Positions 1 through 8,412 of a DNA stretch of 57,949 nt are shown in pieces (within the stretch, counting starts at the first letter, position 1; each line of letters opens with the position of its first letter). The notes under the pieces were generated by a model. That model ran no database searches and was not told where the DNA came from. It saw nothing but the letters and a program-made list of their open reading frames with translations. Origin of the DNA: Cyclobacteriaceae bacterium (GTDB taxonomy: Bacteria > Bacteroidota > Bacteroidia > Cytophagales > Cyclobacteriaceae); the NCBI GenBank assembly GCA_028278225.1, contig JANQEU010000008.1:1-57949 (forward strand), read 5' to 3'. Both the position numbers and the translations under genes were made by a program.

Positions 1-763
1 AGGACTCCCACTGATAACGAATGGTCCCTTTTCCCCCTGAAGCATCCCCCACGGAAGACAGTGTGATATCCGCACCGGAACAGATCGAGCCGGAAGGCAG
101 TGCCACCGACCCGGCAGTGAATTGCGGATAGACCGTTACAGTTACAATATTTGAATAATTTATTCCGCAGGTCGTATTCTTGGTCCTGAATTTAGTAGTT
201 TGAGTCAAGCCGGTCTGTGACGCGGTGGTCGTGGACCAATTGGTATCGGAACTGGTCGGGCAACTGGCGCTGGTACATTTCTGATAAGTATACGAGCCGG
301 AAGCGCCCGAAACACTCAAGGTGATATTTGAATTGTATTCCACCGAAGTTGCCGATGCGGAAATGGTTCCAGGATCACCGGTAAGCGCAAAGGTCGTGGT
401 TACAGGCGAACCTGTGTAGCTTACAGGCTGTCCACCGTCCCAATACGAAAAGGAAATAGTAGCAGTACCCGGAGAATCCCACGTAATGCTGAATTGGTTT
501 GTGCCTCCGATTTGCGATCCACTACCCGCGCTGGACGGGCTAAATGAAATATCAATTTGATATATGGTGTATGTATCGTAAGTCAGAGTATAGGGCGACT
601 CAGTATGGGGTACGGTACACTCTTCAACAGAGATAGGAGATACCTGTGCGGTTTGGGCAACTGATGAAGTCATGCACACAGACATCAGGAATGAGAACAG
701 ACCAAAAATTCTTAAAATGTGATTCATTCCGGAAAAGGAGATCTTCATATATAACTTTTTCAT
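1..763 (-). CDS. Secreted adhesin/RHS-associated protein with Ig/PKD-like N-terminus (partial, C-terminus beyond left edge)
   Basis: I translated this stretch by hand: the minus-strand frame is open from the ATG at 763-761 to the left edge (about 254 codons). The protein starts MKKLYMKIS, has a hydrophobic signal segment ending near VAQTAQV (about residue 40), and continues with Ser/Thr/Gly-rich beta-strand sequence containing Cys pairs (KCTSASCPTS, TKNTTCG). It looks like tandem Ig/PKD-like domains. The start lies 1 nt after the stop of the upstream gene, so the two are surely co-transcribed. In Bacteroidota such N-termini often precede very large RHS/YD-repeat surface proteins, and the neighbour is of that kind. 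That the missing C-terminus holds RHS repeats is inference. Confidence 0.75.
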   Translation of the reverse strand, partial: MKKLYMKISFSGMNHILRIFGLFSFLMSVCMTSSVAQTAQVSPISVEECTVPHTESPYTLTYDTYTIYQIDISFSPSSAGSGSQIGGTNQFSITWDSPGTATISFSYWDGGQPVSYTGSPVTTTFALTGDPGTISASATSVEYNSNITLSVSGASGSYTYQKCTSASCPTSSDTNWSTTTASQTGLTQTTKFRTKNTTCGINYSNIVTVTVYPQFTAGSVALPSGSICSGADITLSSVGDASGGKGTIRYQWES

Positions 764-764
764 A

Positions 765-3700
765 TTAGTTGCCGGTTTGAGTTGCGTAATTGTATTCGTA
801 CTGCCTGAGGACACGTCCATCATGATCTTTGATCATTTGCAACCGTGAAAATCCGTCGTAGATATAATATATGGTGAATCCGTTAGGATCAGTTATCGAA
901 GACAAACCCACACCGGGCTTGTAAGTGTAAGTGGTGATCTGGATGCCTGGGTACTGAGTTTTGAGATCATCAATCTGATTTTGACTCAGATAATCTCCGG
1001 CCATTAATGTAAAACCCTGACCCAAAACACCTTCAATTTCACTATAGCTTAATCCTTCCAGTTGGGCTACCGGGTACAGGTCATTGTAACCCCAAATAAA
1101 TGACGTGGTAATGCCTGACCGATCAGTTGATTCCATCAAATTGCCAAAATCATCGTAACTGTTAGTTCTGGAGGGCTCAGTTGCATAATAGGTAATGTCA
1201 AAGTGACCATTTGCATCATCAATGGATAAAGTGAGGGGTACTGCGCCATTATCATCAATCGGTGAATCTGTTTCAATGTTTGTTATTTCCTTTGGGTACA
1301 CAATCCCATTTCCTGTTACATCATATTTAACATATCGGCCCCCCAAAACCGAAAGATCCTCAATATCAAATTCACTGGTAGTTGCATTAAATGTGGCTGT
1401 GCCCTCCTTTGAAACGGATTCAATTACGGAGTTGTGGATATTGTAGCTATTACTCATATCATAAATTGTCCCCGACAATAATCCTTGATAATCCGGAGAA
1501 TAATAGTTTTCTGTAACAGTAGCTTTTCCATTATTTTCAATATTAATAATCCTGGAAGGATTGGTATGAACAGGGTCGTATTCATATTGAGTCACAGTTT
1601 CTACATATTTGCTTTCATCTGAAGGATCAAAAGTTTTTGTAGATGTGGACTTCATATAGACCCACTTGGATTGAACTTTATATTTGTCATAGTAGAAAGA
1701 AATGGAAGTTGGCATTGAATAAGATGATGGGTAATAATTTTTCAGAAGCTTTACTCCATTTTCGAATTGGTAATTGACCAATTCACCTCCATCATCATAT
1801 ACATTATTGATCTCTTTTATTTTTTGATTATCGGCTCTTCTATCTATTTTGGAAATTAGCTGGCCATTCAGGTATTCTTCAAAGGAAGATGGAACGAAAG
1901 GAGGGTTGATCTTATACATGGATCCATTGGCAACTCCGTCAATTCTGAATTTATAACTTGTGATACCATTTTCGCCATTCTCACCCTGATACTCATGGAC
2001 TTCAGGATATATCACATGACTGCCATTGCTGGTGCCTAAAACGGCATAACTTTGAGAGGATGCCTTGAACATGTCGGTATAGCTGTAGAAACTGCAATTC
2101 CCTGGGAAAAGCGGATCTTCTTCAACACAAAATTCCTTTTCATATTCATATACATATTCAGGAGTTGATACCAAAATGCCCGGTTCATATGTGTATTTTT
2201 TTATCCGGGTAGTAGAGATGCCATCGTAACTAAAGATTTTACTAACACGAATTCCACCAACGTCAATTACCGTAGATTGAATATCATAATCAAAATATTG
2301 AAGATCGGCATTAGCCGCAAAATAATCATCAGGAAGACCCGCAGGAGTGTTACAAGGATCCGGGCCAAGACAGTCTTCCGAATCTGTGATCAGTTTATAA
2401 TTACCAATTGAAAGTAAGATATTTTCATAGAGGGTCTCATCTTCCAGCGAAGGATTTGCAGGTCTCCATACCCGTAACTCATCCCAATCAGTTCCATTGA
2501 ATTTTTCGAGTCTTACAACCGGCCTTCTGAAGTTGTCAACGTCTCTATAACTATCAAAAAAAATCTGAATACTAGCAGTTTGGTCAATGTCAATATCAAA
2601 AAACAGCTCGTTGTATTCTCCGCGGCTTGCATTAATGCCAACTTCCACAGGGTTACTCATAAAGTTTTCAGGGGTGGTAGCCCTATTCACTTCATATTCA
2701 ATTTCTGTATAGCCCCCCGTCGGGTAAGTGATTCGTTTTAATGACCCTATGTTTGCAAAACCTGAATTTGCGTCTCTATCAGCAAATTGAAAACCGGGGG
2801 GGAAAAAAATATTGCCAGAAACAAAATCATAGTTATAAGAAGCACCTAACAGATGTGAATTGTTAGCTCCATTGAAATATCCCCAATAGTCCTGGTTTTT
2901 ACTAAACCTTTCCGGTAATTTATTTGACACGGTGGAATAGTATTCAAATTGATATGCCGGGATTTCTGATGTTATATTAAGGTTCAAAATCTGCTGAACG
3001 CTCTTTAAATAAATTCTCTCATGATGTGATTCTTCGTAATCATAATTAAATGCCCAGTTTTTTATTCTATTCCCATATGCGTCATATGCCAGAATCTGGG
3101 ACACCAAAACTCCACCTGGCAGATCATCCCTGTCATTTGTTGTTAAAATGTATATTTCTCCAAAATCAGAGCTAATCGTTTCTAAAATAGATTTTCCAGA
3201 AAAACTTGTTCCGATTAACTGATAAGCACTCCATTCATTTGTTAATGCCTCTACTGCTGATGCTGTATTAACATTGGGCTGATACCATGTATAAGATTGT
3301 GAGTTCTCCCTTTCTGAAACAATAGACTTGTTGCCATATGTAAATATTATTTCCTCATTTTGGTGAGTAACTATTTTTGTAAGGTACCAGGCGGTTACAA
3401 TATCCGTAGTTTCCAGATTTGGATTGGCATTACTTCTTGAGTATTCAATTCCATTTTCACTCCCATCAGAACTGCCAAAATAATATGTATCTCCATTCCC
3501 ATCCGATATTATCCATTCCCCATTATTGGTAGTTGATATGGTCTTAATGAATTTCATATTTTGATATGGGATAGTATGAAAATCACCGTTATCATCAAAG
3601 AATAACTTCCCGGACGAACCAAGAAAATTATAATAGAATATATCAGGTTCGGTGTCCATTGTGCCATTGAGCATGTCGTTTATTTTGGAATAATCCGGAT

Positions 3701-4130
3701 CATTGGAATCAATAGTTACATCATTCCCCGTCAGCATGGGTAACCCACCGTGATATTCATTAACACTCATGAGGCCATATGAATCTTCATCCGGCAGGCC
3801 TTTTACACTTCGGGTTATGACACCTCCGGCGTTTAGTGACCAGCCGGTTCCCACCCAGGAGGAATTTTCCTCAACCCTCACCCCGGAACTATGATAACTC
3901 AGTGAGAGAGGAATTGACATCCCTCTTGTTTCCAACTCATAGAGCGGTATTGAAATATTTGCTGTTCCTGTGAAGTGGCTGATTGGTATTTCACCATATT
4001 TTCCCAAGCCAGAAGCTGTCGGTGAGGGAGGAATAATTGCATCTTTATAATTATCCCCGGGCTCCTGCCCCAGAAGAACCTGACAGCCCAGAAAGCAAAT
4101 AATTCTCAAAGTACTTTTTATGCGGTTCAT
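765..4130 (-). CDS. Secreted RHS/YD-repeat-like surface protein
   Basis: This is a large secreted protein of about 1121 residues. I place the start at the ATG at 4130, because the sequence from there (MNRIKSTLRIICFLG...) is a clean Sec signal peptide; an in-frame start at 4211 would add 27 non-signal residues. The mature N-terminus shows the pattern typical of Bacteroidota RHS proteins: PISHFTGTANISIPLYEL, then LSLSYHSSGVRVEE and WVGTGWSLNAGGVITR. The C-terminus has YD-type repeats (DPNGFTIYYIYDGFSRL, then DGRVLRQYEYNYA). RHS/YD proteins form beta-cocoon shells that often carry a toxin or adhesive tip; here the chain stops soon after the first YD repeats, and the next gene, 1 nt downstream, may supply the rest. 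Surface location is inferred. Confidence 0.75.
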   Translation of the reverse strand: MNRIKSTLRIICFLGCQVLLGQEPGDNYKDAIIPPSPTASGLGKYGEIPISHFTGTANISIPLYELETRGMSIPLSLSYHSSGVRVEENSSWVGTGWSLNAGGVITRSVKGLPDEDSYGLMSVNEYHGGLPMLTGNDVTIDSNDPDYSKINDMLNGTMDTEPDIFYYNFLGSSGKLFFDDNGDFHTIPYQNMKFIKTISTTNNGEWIISDGNGDTYYFGSSDGSENGIEYSRSNANPNLETTDIVTAWYLTKIVTHQNEEIIFTYGNKSIVSERENSQSYTWYQPNVNTASAVEALTNEWSAYQLIGTSFSGKSILETISSDFGEIYILTTNDRDDLPGGVLVSQILAYDAYGNRIKNWAFNYDYEESHHERIYLKSVQQILNLNITSEIPAYQFEYYSTVSNKLPERFSKNQDYWGYFNGANNSHLLGASYNYDFVSGNIFFPPGFQFADRDANSGFANIGSLKRITYPTGGYTEIEYEVNRATTPENFMSNPVEVGINASRGEYNELFFDIDIDQTASIQIFFDSYRDVDNFRRPVVRLEKFNGTDWDELRVWRPANPSLEDETLYENILLSIGNYKLITDSEDCLGPDPCNTPAGLPDDYFAANADLQYFDYDIQSTVIDVGGIRVSKIFSYDGISTTRIKKYTYEPGILVSTPEYVYEYEKEFCVEEDPLFPGNCSFYSYTDMFKASSQSYAVLGTSNGSHVIYPEVHEYQGENGENGITSYKFRIDGVANGSMYKINPPFVPSSFEEYLNGQLISKIDRRADNQKIKEINNVYDDGGELVNYQFENGVKLLKNYYPSSYSMPTSISFYYDKYKVQSKWVYMKSTSTKTFDPSDESKYVETVTQYEYDPVHTNPSRIINIENNGKATVTENYYSPDYQGLLSGTIYDMSNSYNIHNSVIESVSKEGTATFNATTSEFDIEDLSVLGGRYVKYDVTGNGIVYPKEITNIETDSPIDDNGAVPLTLSIDDANGHFDITYYATEPSRTNSYDDFGNLMESTDRSGITTSFIWGYNDLYPVAQLEGLSYSEIEGVLGQGFTLMAGDYLSQNQIDDLKTQYPGIQITTYTYKPGVGLSSITDPNGFTIYYIYDGFSRLQMIKDHDGRVLRQYEYNYATQTGN

Positions 4131-4418
4131 GAACATGCTGCTAAAACTTTCAAAATTGATCTTCAATACACTTAAAAAGGTGTATTCATCTATAAGTAAG
4201 AAATTCGTCAATAGGTAAACACTCTTTCAGGGAAGATTGAGTAAAGGGTATAATTAAAGGGATCCATACCATATGGTGTCACTGAAATTGCCTAATAAAG
4301 AAAGTCGATCGATAGCCGGTAACGAATATCATTGATTATACTGACTAAAAGCACTCAAATCACAATTTTGATTTGTACTTTTACAGAATCCGTTGTTAAT
4401 GATCAGACTATTAGACAA

Positions 4419-5024
4419 ATGAACAGGAACCAACTCATATCAGATCTGAAAAAAGGAAACAATGACATTCTCAAGACATTCTATGAGCAATTTGCTAACT
4501 ACTGCAAACAAAGGCTAACTAACGAAAATCGGTGTTCACGTGAAGATGCCGAAGATATTTTCATTGAGTCCCTGATGAACTTACGGGAAAAATTGATAAA
4601 TGGTAAAGTCAAATCTATTGCTAACGTGAAAAGCTACCTGTACAACACATGTCATAACATGCTTCTGGTGAGGCTTGAACAAGAGGCAAAACACCAAAAA
4701 TATGCTTCAGACCTAGAACGATTTTACTACGAATCTGAATACAATAGGGAAGGTATGGAATATGACCCGGAACTAATGAATATTACCAAAAAATCCTGGG
4801 ATCTTTTACCGGAACGGTGCAAGGATATACTTCATCTGTACTATGTGGACAAAGTTTGCATGAAGGAGATAGCCGGTTTGATGGATCTTTCCAATGCTGA
4901 TGTCGCCAAAACCACGAAATCAAGGTGTTATAAAAAATGGATAGAAAAAGCTATTGAGTTAAAAACACGCAGCATCCCACGGCAGCATGAAAGCCTTGAG
5001 CTTTTAAGTTTAGAAAGTGAGTAG
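4419..5024 (+). CDS. RNA polymerase sigma factor, sigma-70/ECF-like
   Basis: The 201-residue protein from the ATG at 4419 (MNRNQLISDLKKGN) has the two-part layout of ECF sigma factors. The region 2-like N-terminal half includes NRCSREDAEDIFIESLMNL and the helix with VKSYLYNTCHNMLL. The region 4 helix-turn-helix reads SWDLLPERCKDILHLYY followed by MKEIAGLMDLSNADVAKTTKSRCYKKW. An upstream in-frame start at 4332 would add 29 residues that do not resemble the family, so I prefer 4419. No anti-sigma gene lies beside it. It is divergent from the RHS-type surface protein genes, which makes those genes plausible targets, but this is inference. Confidence 0.85.
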   Translation: MNRNQLISDLKKGNNDILKTFYEQFANYCKQRLTNENRCSREDAEDIFIESLMNLREKLINGKVKSIANVKSYLYNTCHNMLLVRLEQEAKHQKYASDLERFYYESEYNREGMEYDPELMNITKKSWDLLPERCKDILHLYYVDKVCMKEIAGLMDLSNADVAKTTKSRCYKKWIEKAIELKTRSIPRQHESLELLSLESE

Positions 5025-5074
5025 CAGGTTGCTTACAGTGACATCTGAGAATCTAAAAAATCCTGCATCTGCTA

Positions 5075-5224
5075 ATGGTAGCTGTTGTCTCCAATTATGC
5101 AGCTATTTCACAGGATAAGACGGATATGATCCAGGCTGTAATCACAGGAATCGAGATAAGTGAGCGTGACAGTTTCGAATTCAGCCAAAATGATTTCATG
5201 GTATTGAGATATATCTTTTCTTAG
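5075..5224 (+). CDS. Possible small protein, 49 residues
   Basis: A short ATG-started frame (MVAVVSNYAAISQDKTD..., ending LRYIFS) runs between the sigma factor and the trehalase gene and overlaps the trehalase stop codon by 4 nt in the convergent direction. I do not recognise it. The composition is protein-like, with balanced charge, and the frame stays open for some codons upstream of the ATG. It could be a real small gene, the tail of a decayed gene, or chance. Confidence 0.22.
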   Translation: MVAVVSNYAAISQDKTDMIQAVITGIEISERDSFEFSQNDFMVLRYIFS

Positions 5225-6819
5225 TATTTGATTCCTTCTCCAACCAAAGCAAGGTACACTCCATTGGTCCATCCGAATCCGTCTTGCGTGGGATACTCTC
5301 CGCCGCCTGCCAAAAGCGTAGTGTCAACCACGTTGTACTTCTCCATCATTTTCCCCGTATTGAGATAGACTTTTCGATTCATCCGGATCCAGCGATCCCT
5401 GATCCCTTCTGCCTGCTCATCCCATCCATAATGTTCCAGGCCTTTGATGGCTATCCATTGTAGCGGCGCCCAGCCATTTGGGTTGTCCCACTGCTGGTCT
5501 GACTCATGAACAGTAGTTAAAAGTCCGCCGTCGCTAAGCAAATTGTCCAGTAAAACCGGCATCTGCCGGTCAGCATAATCCTTCCTGGCTGCTTTGAAAT
5601 ACATGGGATAAAAACTGGCTGCTGTTATGTGGCCGGTCCACTCTTCATCTTCCCAAAGTATATCCTGATAGGTGTTTGCCTGCTCATTCCAGAAAAGTGT
5701 ATTTAAGGCATTGTATCGTTCTTCAGCTTTTTTCAGATATGACCTGTGCAGATCATAGTTGCCGCTTGCTTCATACAGAGATGAAAGTGTTGTTTCCATG
5801 GCATACATAAGACAATTCAGGTCAACTGGCAGGATGCTGGTAATCCGGATACTTTTAAAATCCTGGGGGTCTGCAAACCATCTCGAGCTGTAATCCCAGC
5901 CCGATTCCGCTCCTGCCCTAAGCTCTCGGTAAAGATCAGGTTTCTCCTCATCCGATAAATGATCCGCCAATTCAATATCCTCCCTGTACGACTCAGGCCT
6001 TGGTTCACCTTGATCATCCCAGTATCGATTAAGTACGCTGCCGCGAAATAACACCACCCTTCTGTTTGCGGGATAATCTTCCGATAGTTGGTCAGACCCG
6101 GACATCCAGAAATCATATTCTTTTTGAATTGCGGGTAAATATTTCAACCCGTCCTGAATTGAAGTGAGCTGTATATACGTGTTCACCATGGATGAAAAAA
6201 ATGGTGGTTGACTTCTACTCAGATAGTACGTTCGATTTCCATTCGGAATAAACCCCACTTCGTCAATCAGATATGAGAAGTTATCTAACATGGCCCTGAA
6301 CAGGTCCAGTTTACCCGAAGCTCCAAGGCCAACCATTGTGAAGTAAGAATCCCAGTAATATATTTCGCGAAAACGTCCCCCGGGAACTATATATTTATGA
6401 GGAAGATCTATGAGCGTTGATGGTCCGATTGCAATTTCAGCATCTCTGGTCAGGTTATCCCAGTGATCCTCAATATGGTCTGCCAGTGACTTATTCGTAA
6501 TGAAACTTGTATCATTCGATTCGGATGGAACCTCGAAATTATCAGCAATAAAAGTTTTCAAACTGAAATTTTTGCTGCCTTGTTGTTCTTGATAGTATGA
6601 CAGTATTCTTTCCGGATCGTACCTTGGGGTGCAGTCAACAAAAGTCTTGGAGTCTGAAAAAATGCCCGACATCTGGACATCCCTGAATAGTTCTCCAAGG
6701 GATTCCCAGGGTTTGTAAACCTCAACGGATTGGGCCCGATCTTTTTGGTCAGTACATGAAAAAAATAGCAAACTGAAAACGCCGGCTATTATCATGATTT
6801 TTACTCTAATTGATCTCAT
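5221..6819 (-). CDS. treA: Periplasmic/surface trehalase (GH37), lipoprotein
   Basis: Trehalase hydrolyses alpha,alpha-trehalose to two glucose molecules. The 532-residue product has both family signatures: PGGRFREIYYWDSY at residues 146-159 and QWDNPNGWAPLQ near 443-454. By analogy with E. coli Tre37A, the catalytic acid is Asp309 (in ESGWDYSSRW) and the base is Glu493 (in EKYNVVD). The N-terminus is a lipoprotein signal (MIIAGVFSLLFFSC, Cys22), so the enzyme is probably anchored in the periplasm or on the outer membrane rather than being the plain soluble periplasmic form. Length is normal for the family. It stands alone; the nearest sugar-uptake genes are the SusCD pair 15 kb away, and a link is not shown. 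Confidence 0.93.
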   Translation of the reverse strand: MRSIRVKIMIIAGVFSLLFFSCTDQKDRAQSVEVYKPWESLGELFRDVQMSGIFSDSKTFVDCTPRYDPERILSYYQEQQGSKNFSLKTFIADNFEVPSESNDTSFITNKSLADHIEDHWDNLTRDAEIAIGPSTLIDLPHKYIVPGGRFREIYYWDSYFTMVGLGASGKLDLFRAMLDNFSYLIDEVGFIPNGNRTYYLSRSQPPFFSSMVNTYIQLTSIQDGLKYLPAIQKEYDFWMSGSDQLSEDYPANRRVVLFRGSVLNRYWDDQGEPRPESYREDIELADHLSDEEKPDLYRELRAGAESGWDYSSRWFADPQDFKSIRITSILPVDLNCLMYAMETTLSSLYEASGNYDLHRSYLKKAEERYNALNTLFWNEQANTYQDILWEDEEWTGHITAASFYPMYFKAARKDYADRQMPVLLDNLLSDGGLLTTVHESDQQWDNPNGWAPLQWIAIKGLEHYGWDEQAEGIRDRWIRMNRKVYLNTGKMMEKYNVVDTTLLAGGGEYPTQDGFGWTNGVYLALVGEGIKY

Positions 6820-7141
6820 TCGGATTTAGCAGATTAAAGGCCGTTGTATTTACATTGCCTGCGACTGACCACCGGACAACTATGAATATGGATAAAACCC
6901 GAGGTGAAAATATATCATAAACAGCCAAATCGACAAGATTTCTTATTATTTCCTGAAACAACCCAGGATTCCCTAAATCTAATCTGCAGGAGACATTTGA
7001 GAATCTGATACAGCTATCCTCTTCATACTTTTTATAGAATTCAAACAGGGGATAAATTTCAGGATAGGCCTGAAGGTCGATACGAGCTAATCATAGTCGG
7101 AAGTCATAAGCGTAACCCGGAGATGCAGGTCACGGACCGGT
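6820..7141 (-). other. Intergenic stretch with a Met-less open frame, possible gene relic
   Basis: There is no convincing gene in these 322 bp. One minus-strand frame is open for about 95 codons from near 7100 into the start of the trehalase gene, but it has no ATG. Its middle (NPGLFQEIIRNLVDLAVYDI) loosely resembles the N-box region of histidine-kinase ATPase domains, which has a pattern like RNLxxNAxKY. The key Asn and Lys positions are not preserved, so this is at best a decayed remnant. The trehalase promoter should also lie here, but I see no clear TAnnTTTG box. Confidence 0.2.
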
Positions 7142-7594
7142 TTATTTTTTCATCCTGATCACTATAACTCCATTTGCGCCTTCCGAACCCCAAATGGCTG
7201 TTTCCGACGCTGTTTTCAATACGGTAATTTTTTCGATGTCATGGACATTAATTCTGCGAGCAACATCCGGCAGCGAATGTCCCCATTTAGTACCATTTAC
7301 TACAAATAATGGACCCTGACCTCCGGCTATTGAACTGGATCCTCCCAGGATCCTAACCGTTCCGCCAAAATCATCACCACTGACCCTGACTCCCGGAACC
7401 CTTCTGAGATATTGACTTAGAGATTGTATAGTTTCATCTGTTTCCACTGAATTGGCCGAAGATGCACTCCCTGAAGCATCCTCAACAGCATATCCAATGT
7501 CTACGGTCTTTCGTTCAGCGGACTTGGATCCATCGGAAACTTTGCATGAGAATGTCAGAATCAGGCAAATCGTAAAGACTATGAGACTTTTCAT
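7142..7594 (-). CDS. Orphan TonB-plug-domain lipoprotein
   Basis: The 150-residue protein begins with a lipoprotein signal (MKSLIVFTICLILTFSC, Cys17). It consists almost only of a TonB-dependent-receptor plug: SLSQYLRRVPGVRV, then VRILGGSSSIAGGQGPLFVVNG, and the C-terminal signature ITVLKTASETAIWGSEGANGVIVIRMKK. There is no barrel after it. Free-standing plug-like lipoproteins occur in Bacteroidota, but what they do is not known to me. It is divergent from the STN/TonB receptor operon. A perfect 13-bp tandem repeat lies just upstream of its ATG. Confidence 0.82.
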   Translation of the reverse strand: MKSLIVFTICLILTFSCKVSDGSKSAERKTVDIGYAVEDASGSASSANSVETDETIQSLSQYLRRVPGVRVSGDDFGGTVRILGGSSSIAGGQGPLFVVNGTKWGHSLPDVARRINVHDIEKITVLKTASETAIWGSEGANGVIVIRMKK

Positions 7595-7606
7595 GTAAAT
7601 GTTAGT

Positions 7607-7632
7607 TGAGATTATACTATGAGATTATACTA
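7607..7632. repeat. Perfect tandem repeat, 2 x 13 bp
   Basis: TGAGATTATACTA occurs twice back to back (7607-7619 and 7620-7632), 13 nt upstream of the plug lipoprotein ATG and within the divergent promoter region of the receptor operon. It could be a regulator site or a slippage-prone spacer; nothing else in the sequence decides this. Confidence 0.8.
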
Positions 7633-7704
7633 ATTATACGTATGTTAATACAACTATTGTTGTGGATACGATGAATCAGTAAGAAAGAAGGATTACCAGG
7701 AAAG

Positions 7705-8412
7705 ATGGCGATTTCGAAAAAGGTCTTAAGTTCAATCTTCATTGCGTTTGTCACATTTCACGGAATCTCTCAATCCAATGACATTTTTGAAAAACAATTA
7801 TTGATCAGGTTTGACAGTATTATCGGAATAGAGAATCTTGGCCTGATCAATGGCTACGAATATTTCCCGGACTTTAAAGGAAGAACCACGCATCCGAATT
7901 TTGAATCTCTGAATTGGGAGATCGGGGAGATTGAATACAATGGGAATTACTATCCCAAAGTTTATTTGAAATATGACATCTACAAAGATGTTCTTGTTCT
8001 TGGAAATCCACAAAACAATGGCTCATTTCAATCCATTACCGTGCAGGACGACTTTGTGCTAAGATTTAATCTTGTAAATTCCGAATTCGTTAACATTTTG
8101 GACCAAAAGGGCAAACATCTTGGTTTTTATCAGGTTCTTTATGATGGCACCCAAATAGATCTGTTGGTAAAACGACGAAAAATTGATAAAGTAAATGAAA
8201 GATACGGGTCAGTAGAGTACGAGCCAGCAGACAGATTCTACCTGCGCACAAAAAATGGCCTGTTTGAATTCAGGAACAAAAAAACATTCTATGAATTGTA
8301 CCCACAAAGAAAGTCTGAGATCAATCAATATATTAAAGAAAAAGATCTGAAGATCAAAAAGAACTCACTAATGCATGTGGCCGACTTAACCGCCTACTGT
8401 AATGAATTTTAG
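7705..8412 (+). CDS. Secreted protein of unknown function, first gene of a TonB-receptor operon
   Basis: The 235-residue product has a short signal peptide (cleavage near HGISQSNDI). I do not recognise a domain. The mature part is rich in beta strands with many aromatic residues (WEIGEIEYNGNYYPKVYLKYD, RFYLRTKNGLFEFRNKKTF), followed by a lysine-rich tail and a C-terminal cysteine. Its last 11 nt overlap the start of the STN/TonB receptor gene, so translation is probably coupled. It may be a periplasmic or outer-membrane accessory of that uptake system; this is inference from context only. Confidence 0.75.
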   Translation: MAISKKVLSSIFIAFVTFHGISQSNDIFEKQLLIRFDSIIGIENLGLINGYEYFPDFKGRTTHPNFESLNWEIGEIEYNGNYYPKVYLKYDIYKDVLVLGNPQNNGSFQSITVQDDFVLRFNLVNSEFVNILDQKGKHLGFYQVLYDGTQIDLLVKRRKIDKVNERYGSVEYEPADRFYLRTKNGLFEFRNKKTFYELYPQRKSEINQYIKEKDLKIKKNSLMHVADLTAYCNEF

